From the NCBI GenBank assembly GCA_964367715.1, contig CAYIYO010000060.1:1-10776 (forward strand): a stretch of 10,776 nucleotides of DNA, written 5' to 3'. Position 1 is the first letter of the stretch, and each line of letters opens with the position of its first letter. Below the pieces are notes generated by a model. It was not told where the DNA came from and made no database searches. It was given only the letters and a program-made list of their open reading frames with translations. The translations under genes were made by a program, and so were the position numbers. Positions 5,867 through 10,776 of the stretch are shown piece by piece. This DNA is from CAYIYO01 sp964367715 (GTDB taxonomy: Bacteria > Chlamydiota > Chlamydiia > Chlamydiales > Criblamydiaceae).

Positions 5867-5966
5867 NNNNNNNNNNNNNNNNNNNNNNNNNNNNNNNNNN
5901 NNNNNNNNNNNNNNNNNNNNNNNNNNNNNNNNNNNNNNNNNNNNNNNNNNNNNNNNNNNNNNNNNN
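5867..5966. other. Assembly gap of exactly 100 N
   Basis: The run is 100 undetermined bases, the conventional filler for a scaffold gap of unknown length, so the true distance between its sides is not known. The known bases on either side both read GTGAA (5862-5866 and 5967-5971). It lies within the 498-base stretch between ychJ and ftsH, beside an inverted repeat, which suggests the assembly broke on repetitive sequence. Confidence 0.95.
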
Positions 5967-6119
5967 GTGAATAGTAAAGGGTTCGATTGCTGTCCCGCGG
6001 AAACATTCATAGAAAACTTTCTTATCCACATACTTCCGCAATTTCACAAATGCCATTATGTGATTGATTTTAAGATTGAGTCCCCTGATTTAGAAGGCAA
6101 TCCAATTAATGCGATGTGA
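5967..6119 (+). CDS. Possible 3' end of a gene entering from the assembly gap
   Basis: From the gap edge a plus-strand frame of 50 codons runs to TGA at 6117-6119. The translation begins VNSKGFDCCPAETFIENFL and ends DLEGNPINAM. Its composition is protein-like, but I recognise no family, and the gap hides any start. The minus strand also has a short open frame across the same bases (from ATG 6054-6056), so orientation is not certain. If real, this would be a partial gene, or a remnant, between the tadA cluster and ftsH, converging on ftsH. Confidence 0.35.
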   Translation: MNSKGFDCCPAETFIENFLIHILPQFHKCHYVIDFKIESPDLEGNPINAM

Positions 6120-6136
6120 AGATGAAGTATTTCTTT

Positions 6137-6166
6137 CCACACAAGTCCTTCGGAGGACCTGTGTGG
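6137..6166. repeat. Stem-loop between ftsH and the convergent fragment
   Basis: CCACACA (6137-6143) pairs with TGTGTGG (6160-6166), and after one mismatch GTCCT pairs with AGGAC around a TCGG loop: 12 paired positions. It is 13 bases past the ftsH stop. Neither strand has a T-run after it, so it is either a non-canonical terminator/3' end stabiliser or a repeat. Confidence 0.5.
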
Positions 6167-6178
6167 ATGAGATAATCT

Positions 6179-8935
6179 TTAGACTGGAATGTCTTGTGGC
6201 ATTGATGTTGGAGGTTCGCTGCCGCGTGAACGCTTTCCATTGCCTGTTGGTGGTGGCGGAGGAGTCGCTGGCTTCTTCTTATGCAATTCTTCGGCATCTT
6301 TGCGGCGCCCTGTCGCCCCTTCTTCTGTGAAGGTATCCTTCGCGATTTCTTCCACATCTTCTGCTGACAATGTTTCATATTTCAGAAGCATCTTTGTCAT
6401 TAGCTCGACTTGATGACGGTATTTCGTGACGATATCAAGCGCGCGTTGGCGTGCTTCATTCAATAATATACGCACTTCGTCATCGATGGCTTTTGCCGTC
6501 TCTTCGGAGTACTGTTTTTCTTGGTGGCCGCCAAATCCATAGTAACCGGCATCCCCTTCGGATCCGTAAGAGACAAGACCCATCTTATCGCTCATGCCCC
6601 ATTGGCATACCATGCTACGGGCAAGACCTGTCGCTTGTTCGATATCTTGTTTGGCACCGCTAGAGACGTCGCCAACAAAGACCTCTTCCGCACAACGTCC
6701 ACCCATTAATACTGCGAGTTGGTCGATCAACTCTTTTTTCCAGTAGCTGAGACGATTTTTCTTTGGCATGAACATTGTGGCGCCGAGGGAGAATCCACGA
6801 GGGATGATCGTCACCTTATCGACAGTATCGGAATGTTCGACGTGAAGACTCACGATTGCATGACCGGATTCATGGTAGGCGGTGGTAAGCTTTTCATTTT
6901 CATCGATTTCAAGACTGCGGCGTTGTTTGCCGTATAAGACTTTATCGCGTGCTTCTGATGTTTCTTCCGTTGTAATCGCTGTTCGCCCCTTCTTTGCTGC
7001 AAGAAGGGCTGATTCATTAAGAACATTTTTTAAATCTGCTCCTGAACATCCTGGAGTTGACTTTGCGATTTTCATGAGATCCACGGAAGGATCAAGTTTC
7101 ACTTTTCTAGCGTGGACTTTAAGGATTTCGAAGCGTCCTTTCACATCGGGTAGACTGATAATGACGCGACGGTCAAAACGGCCTGGGCGTAGTAGGGCTT
7201 TATCGAGAACATCAGGACGGTTTGTTGCGGCCATGATGATGACCCCTTCATTGGCTTCAAAGCCATCCATTTCGACGAGAAGCTGATTGAGCGTTTGTTC
7301 GCGTTCGTCGTGTCCACCGCCGACGCCACCGCCACGGTGACGACCCACTGCATCGATTTCGTCGATAAAGATAATGCAAGGCGCATTTTTCTTTGCTTCT
7401 TCAAACATGTTACGGATACGGCTGGCGCCGACACCAACAAACATTTCAACGAAGTCGGATCCAGAGATCGAGAAGAATGGACGATCAGCTTCCCCGGCAA
7501 CAGCTTTTGCAATCAAGGTTTTTCCTGTTCCTGGGGGTCCGATACAGAGAACACCTTTGGGGATGCAGCCTCCGAGACTGGTGAATTTTTTCGGATTCTT
7601 TAAAAATTCGACAATCTCTTCTAGCTCTTCGAGGGCTTCGTCGATGCCTGCGACATCTTTGAACGTAATTTTATTTTTTTCTTTCGTCATTAGCTTTGCG
7701 GGTGATTTGCCGAAGCTCATGGCGCTGTTACCCATGCCCTTCATCTGACGTGAGAAGATGAAGTAGAGGACCAGAACGACGATAAAAAGAGGGAGTAATG
7801 TAAATAAATAGTTTACATAGTTTGGTGCTGGTTCTTCACTTTTGAAGCGTTTTTCTAAGACGACATTAAGAGGTTGGTCAGGAGCTTTGAAGAAGGCGCC
7901 GCGATTTTGGTCGAACGTGTCCCACTCTTCTTTGCCTTCAAGGTACCATTTTTGGAATTTTTCTGGATCTTGCTTTGCGAGACTTTTTGTCGACAATTCT
8001 TGATTATTGAAAAACCAGATTACGGAAGCGACAGATTTTTCTGATTTGTCAAGTTGGATACGATTGTCTTCTAATTTTGTAGAGACCTCTGCATAGCGGT
8101 CCAGTTCTTCTTTATAGTTGCGGACCGTCCGGAGTTTTCCAAGACGGACATGGTCTTCGGTCGTGTTGAGAGTGTTGATGACTTCGTTTAGTTTTACTAA
8201 TGCTGTTTGGTAAACTTGAAGACGTTGCGCATTGGTCGCTTGTGCGATGTTTACACTATCAACTTCTGTCTCTACTGTTTTTAGTGATTGTTTAATGGTT
8301 TCGTTGCCGACACCGAGAAGAGGAGAACGGAAGTTGCGAACAAGCGTTCCTAATGCATTGCCAAACTCTTTTACTTCCGTATCGGAAGAATTTTGGTTAA
8401 GTTTTGCAAAGCGTTGTTCTAAATCGGTGTAGCTCACTGCTTTATTGGTAGGGACACTATTGATGACGATGCCGTAGCTGGCGCTTTCGTTCGAATGGAG
8501 GTCATCCACAACGGCATAGCCTTCGGCAGGGATTGGAATGCCACTGAGTTGAAGAAACCAAGAAACAGCATCCGACACTTTTGTTTTTAGAACATTAAGG
8601 TTTGCTTCTGCTTCATTTTTAGAGGTTTCGTAGTCATGATTTTCATTTAGCAGCTCAAGATATTTATAGCGCTTTTTCCCTTCTTCCGTTTTGCGTTCAC
8701 GGAATTTTCCGCTGAAGGTCACGAGGTTGTCGTTGAGGGCAATTTTTCTACTATCTTCTGGTTGAACGAGGTCGAGATTGACGAGATTTTCTAACTGGTA
8801 GCTAAACGAAACTTTAGCGATCTTGGTATCGATAAAGCTTTGAATCATGAGAGCGAGCAAAAATGCTGCCATCAAAAACCAGACGAAACCATTGTTAGAG
8901 AGGTTTTTTTTAAAATCCTGTTTGTCATCATCCAT
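6179..8935 (-). CDS. ftsH: ATP-dependent zinc metalloprotease FtsH
   Basis: FtsH is a hexameric membrane AAA+ protease that extracts and degrades misfolded membrane proteins and short-lived cytosolic regulators. Domains in order: short cytosolic start, TM1 (about 16-36), a periplasmic region of about 335 residues (37-372) with a probable coiled coil at 215-300, TM2 (375-395), AAA+ module with Walker A GPPGTGKT (466-473), pore loop FVGVG (499-503), Walker B IIFIDEID (521-528) and the second region of homology (571-590). The peptidase domain has HESGH (688-692), with D764 as likely third zinc ligand. The end is a Lys/Pro-rich tail including five consecutive prolines. At 918 residues it is far longer than E. 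coli FtsH (about 644) and close to chlamydial FtsH (about 913, from memory); the extra length is mostly periplasmic. AGGA six bases before the ATG supports the start. It follows tilS by 75 bases, with its own promoter. Confidence 0.98.
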   Translation of the reverse strand: MDDDKQDFKKNLSNNGFVWFLMAAFLLALMIQSFIDTKIAKVSFSYQLENLVNLDLVQPEDSRKIALNDNLVTFSGKFRERKTEEGKKRYKYLELLNENHDYETSKNEAEANLNVLKTKVSDAVSWFLQLSGIPIPAEGYAVVDDLHSNESASYGIVINSVPTNKAVSYTDLEQRFAKLNQNSSDTEVKEFGNALGTLVRNFRSPLLGVGNETIKQSLKTVETEVDSVNIAQATNAQRLQVYQTALVKLNEVINTLNTTEDHVRLGKLRTVRNYKEELDRYAEVSTKLEDNRIQLDKSEKSVASVIWFFNNQELSTKSLAKQDPEKFQKWYLEGKEEWDTFDQNRGAFFKAPDQPLNVVLEKRFKSEEPAPNYVNYLFTLLPLFIVVLVLYFIFSRQMKGMGNSAMSFGKSPAKLMTKEKNKITFKDVAGIDEALEELEEIVEFLKNPKKFTSLGGCIPKGVLCIGPPGTGKTLIAKAVAGEADRPFFSISGSDFVEMFVGVGASRIRNMFEEAKKNAPCIIFIDEIDAVGRHRGGGVGGGHDEREQTLNQLLVEMDGFEANEGVIIMAATNRPDVLDKALLRPGRFDRRVIISLPDVKGRFEILKVHARKVKLDPSVDLMKIAKSTPGCSGADLKNVLNESALLAAKKGRTAITTEETSEARDKVLYGKQRRSLEIDENEKLTTAYHESGHAIVSLHVEHSDTVDKVTIIPRGFSLGATMFMPKKNRLSYWKKELIDQLAVLMGGRCAEEVFVGDVSSGAKQDIEQATGLARSMVCQWGMSDKMGLVSYGSEGDAGYYGFGGHQEKQYSEETAKAIDDEVRILLNEARQRALDIVTKYRHQVELMTKMLLKYETLSAEDVEEIAKDTFTEEGATGRRKDAEELHKKKPATPPPPPTGNGKRSRGSEPPTSMPQDIPV

Positions 8936-8985
8936 GATTTTTCCTAAAAATATGAGGTGTAATAAAAATATGCCTATATTCGGTA

Positions 8986-9014
8986 AGTTTAGCAGATAGG
9001 GGTTTCAGCTTCAA
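8986..9014 (-). promoter_or_regulatory. Putative ftsH promoter
   Basis: On the minus strand TTGAAG (9009-9014) and TAAACT (8986-8991) are 17 bp apart, and TG stands one base before the -10, an extended -10 arrangement. Each box matches 4 of 6. The -35 box includes the tilS stop codon (9011-9013). The leader would be about 44 bases to the ATG at 8935. No terminator separates tilS from ftsH, so read-through is also likely. Confidence 0.5.
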
Positions 9015-10354
9015 CTTATATAAAAAGGTGTTAACTCGATGGATATGAGTAGATTATGAATATTCAACAAGTTTTTTTCTGACTTCCCGACTAGAAATTC
9101 ATGGCAAATCCCCGCTTCATCTCGCACAACGGGAACAAGCGGACGCAAGAAGGCCGGAACTTTGTGAGAGGTCCACCATTTGCTGATCGTGTGTGTGCGT
9201 GGATAACATTCATTGGATGCGCAAGGACCTAGTTGGTAATTTCCTTGCGGTAGTACAATGCTGACAGGTCCTTGCCAAAGATTTTTCCAAGAGGAGTGTG
9301 GGGGGGCTTCCGTGCATTTAGCATCTAGGTGCTTTACTGTGACTGTCCAGGGCCCGTAGGACTGGATGCCTGGAGTGAGTGGTAGAGAGGTTTTTAATGG
9401 AAGGATTTTTTTTTTCAAGATGAAAAGACGACGACGATCGATGAAGACGATTCCTTTTCCCGTTGCGACATGCCGGTCGGCAGTGCCGGTGAGGAGATGA
9501 GTGGAGAGAGACGTGTACTGTTCTCTTGAAAGCGTTAAATAGTTCTTGCAGAGATGTTTAAGAAGATGCTGGCGCTCTAATTCCTCGACAGGGAAGTGCT
9601 GACTGAGGTCGATAAAGGTCCCCCATGGCCCCTCTACCATGCCTGATAGATAAGTAGTGATTTTTCTATCGAGATAGTGCTCAAGTTCTTGTGCTTCTTT
9701 GGAGAGACGAAGTAAACTTGTGCGGACATTTTTTCCAAACTGTTTAGTCAGAAAAGGAAAAGTTTCCTGGCGGAGACGGGCACGTAAAAACTTTGTGTCA
9801 TAGTTGGTATGGTCTTCAAAAGAAGAAATCTTTTTTTCTTCGATGAAATGTAGAATATCTTTTCGTGAGACATCTAGAAGAGGACGGAAAATTTTTAGGC
9901 CGTCTATCATAGAAATTCTCTTCATCGCCCCGAAATGGCAGAGCGCACTGCCTTCCATCACCCGTTTAAGAACGGTTTCCACTTGATCGTCCGCATGGTG
10001 ACCTAAGGCGACAGCTTGATAGCCATATTCCTGGCAAAGTTCTTTAAAGAAAGCAAGTCGTTGGAGACGACAATACTCTTCTAGGTTAACAGTCACAGAG
10101 CCCACATCGAGCCGCTTTAAGTGGAAGGGAACTCCTTTTTTTGCGGCAAGGGTGCGTAGCGCGTCGGCTTCTTGACCGCTTTCGGGACGCCATCCGTGGT
10201 CGACGTGAGCAATCGCTATTGACAATAGAGGAATTTCTTCCAGTAGATGCAGAAGGGCGATCGAGTCGGGACCTCCGGACACCCCAATAAGAAGAGGCAA
10301 GGAGAGATCGATGCTTTCTAGCAGATTTTTTCTGACTTTTTTAGTTAACGTCAT
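9011..10354 (-). CDS. tilS: tRNA(Ile)-lysidine synthase TilS
   Basis: TilS uses ATP and lysine to convert C34 of tRNA-Ile(CAU) to lysidine, switching its reading from AUG to AUA and its charging from Met to Ile. The PP-loop motif is SGGPDS (26-31) and a second signature GHHADDQVET is at 118-127; the N-terminal catalytic domain runs to about 210. A substrate-binding middle region follows (about 215-340), and the C-terminal domain contains KVPAFLRPLVPVV and ends shortly after residue 430. At 447 residues it is full length, unlike the short version (about 320, from memory) in the genus Chlamydia. The ATG overlaps the stop of the preceding gene as ATGA and has no evident ribosome binding site (CGGTCGCAATTTTT precedes it), so it probably depends on translational coupling. 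ftsH follows in the same direction, a pairing that is widespread in bacteria. Confidence 0.96.
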   Translation of the reverse strand: MTLTKKVRKNLLESIDLSLPLLIGVSGGPDSIALLHLLEEIPLLSIAIAHVDHGWRPESGQEADALRTLAAKKGVPFHLKRLDVGSVTVNLEEYCRLQRLAFFKELCQEYGYQAVALGHHADDQVETVLKRVMEGSALCHFGAMKRISMIDGLKIFRPLLDVSRKDILHFIEEKKISSFEDHTNYDTKFLRARLRQETFPFLTKQFGKNVRTSLLRLSKEAQELEHYLDRKITTYLSGMVEGPWGTFIDLSQHFPVEELERQHLLKHLCKNYLTLSREQYTSLSTHLLTGTADRHVATGKGIVFIDRRRLFILKKKILPLKTSLPLTPGIQSYGPWTVTVKHLDAKCTEAPPHSSWKNLWQGPVSIVLPQGNYQLGPCASNECYPRTHTISKWWTSHKVPAFLRPLVPVVRDEAGICHEFLVGKSEKNLLNIHNLLISIELTPFYIS

Positions 10355-10692
10355 AAAAATTGCGACCGATAGAAAAAGTAAAAAAGAATCACGAGAATGG
10401 TAATCAAAAGAAAGATAAAGAAGGGAGGAAGAACAGGGAGGTTAACAGCGACTTCGTCCTGGTTGACACAGAGATTAAGCGGTGTGGATTCCGATTTTTT
10501 TTCTTCTGGGCTCGACTCTTCTTCCACAAACAAATGTTTGAGTTCCGGCACCCTACCCGCTGCGATCCATGTGGGGAATCCGGACCTCCAGACGAGTGTA
10601 TCGGGGGAAAGGCGGCGATCGCGTTTAAGAGCCCGTACTGAGAAAGGCCCTTCGACTTTTTCCTCTATTTTAATATACCAAATTTTGTTCAT
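10351..10692 (-). CDS. GYF_2 (DUF4339) domain protein with C-terminal membrane anchor
   Basis: Residues 4-56 form a GYF_2 domain: IWYI at 4-7, EGPFS at 14-18, LSPDTLVWRSG (28-38), W42 and a closing VPEL. GYF-type folds bind proline-rich peptides. A charged Ser/Glu-rich linker (57-72) and a short neutral stretch lead to one hydrophobic helix (about 88-108) and only five residues after it. The protein should therefore be tail-anchored with the GYF_2 domain in the cytosol. The start is forced: the domain begins at residue 4, no later Met is available, and upstream codons in frame reach a stop (10723-10725) without ATG, GTG or TTG. There is no Shine-Dalgarno, and the promoter -10 box is 7 bases upstream. 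It is translationally coupled to tilS by an ATGA overlap. The cellular role is unknown. Confidence 0.88.
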   Translation of the reverse strand: MNKIWYIKIEEKVEGPFSVRALKRDRRLSPDTLVWRSGFPTWIAAGRVPELKHLFVEEESSPEEKKSESTPLNLCVNQDEVAVNLPVLPPFFIFLLITILVILFYFFYRSQFL

Positions 10693-10699
10693 AATTCTT

Positions 10700-10729
10700 A
10701 TTATAACCCAAGTTGCGTATGACTATCAC
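10700..10729 (-). promoter_or_regulatory. Promoter of the GYF_2-tilS transcript, leaderless arrangement
   Basis: A perfect TATAAT lies at 10700-10705 on the minus strand; the best -35 is GTGATA (10724-10729, 4 of 6) at an 18-bp distance. The predicted start is about 10693, one base before the ATG at 10690-10692. The remaining bases to the window edge (10730-10776) show no feature I can assign. Confidence 0.6.
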
Positions 10730-10776
10730 GGCGCCTTTGATAAGGTTTTTATCGCTGCCATGATACTGGATTTTGG

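Noticed and set aside
5759..6056. Minus-strand and plus-strand frames running through the 100 N
   Set aside because: The frames are joined only by undetermined bases of unknown true length, so they are not evidence of one protein; only the part touching known sequence on the right was kept, at low confidence.
6137..6166. Classical intrinsic terminator for ftsH
   Set aside because: The stem is good but neither strand has a T-run after it, so it is recorded as a stem-loop only.
10706..10776. End of an upstream gene or start of a rightward gene at the window edge
   Set aside because: Short open frames exist on both strands, but none has a start signal, terminator or recognisable motif, and the window ends too soon.
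1..10776. CRISPR array, tRNA or rRNA gene, defence island
   Set aside because: No regularly spaced repeats, no cloverleaf or rRNA sequence and no defence-type genes were seen.

Overview
The window looks like chromosomal DNA of a member of the phylum Chlamydiae, most likely an environmental (Parachlamydia/Waddlia/Simkania-like) lineage rather than the genus Chlamydia. The grounds are the neighbourhood tilS-ftsH with rpsO-pnp and tadA, which I recall as one cluster in Chlamydia (CT840-CT844 in C. trachomatis), and an FtsH of 918 residues with the large periplasmic insertion known from chlamydial FtsH. TilS has the full-length C-terminal domain, and several genes are not recognisable. The genus cannot be decided from sequence reading alone.

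Layout. At the left edge a promoter with both consensus hexamers drives a two-helix membrane protein of unknown function (59-757, +). It converges on pnp (754-2871, -), and the two stop codons overlap. The pnp intrinsic terminator lies antisense inside the 3' end of the membrane protein gene. Upstream of pnp come a long imperfect RNA hairpin in the leader, an intrinsic terminator, and rpsO (3072-3341, -) with its own promoter. Next is a small unknown gene (3470-3724, -). It is divergent from a rightward cluster: a coiled-coil protein of unknown function, tadA, a 94-residue unknown protein and a YchJ/SEC-C protein (3812-5680, +). From 5681 to 6178 there is a mostly non-coding, repeat-bearing stretch with an exactly 100-base assembly gap (5867-5966) and possibly the 3' end of a broken or gap-spanning gene. 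To its right, on the minus strand, lie ftsH (6179-8935), tilS (9011-10354) and a GYF_2-domain tail-anchored protein (10351-10692). The last 84 bases contain its promoter and nothing else I can assign.

How the genes fit together. The set is translation and RNA quality control (S15, TadA wobble deamination, TilS lysidine synthesis, PNPase decay) plus membrane protein quality control (FtsH). Three regulatory features stand out. The pnp leader carries a 25-bp imperfect hairpin that resembles the RNase III/PNPase autoregulation element of E. coli. Two membrane-protein genes have a TATAAT placed exactly 7 nt before the ATG and no Shine-Dalgarno, which predicts leaderless mRNAs. The rpsO leader has two mutually exclusive pairings near its ribosome binding site. 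Compared with my recollection of the Chlamydia order, the pnp-rpsO-tadA block is inverted next to ftsH, and the ftsH-side breakpoint coincides with the repeat-and-gap region. I see no CRISPR array, tRNA, rRNA or intact mobile element.
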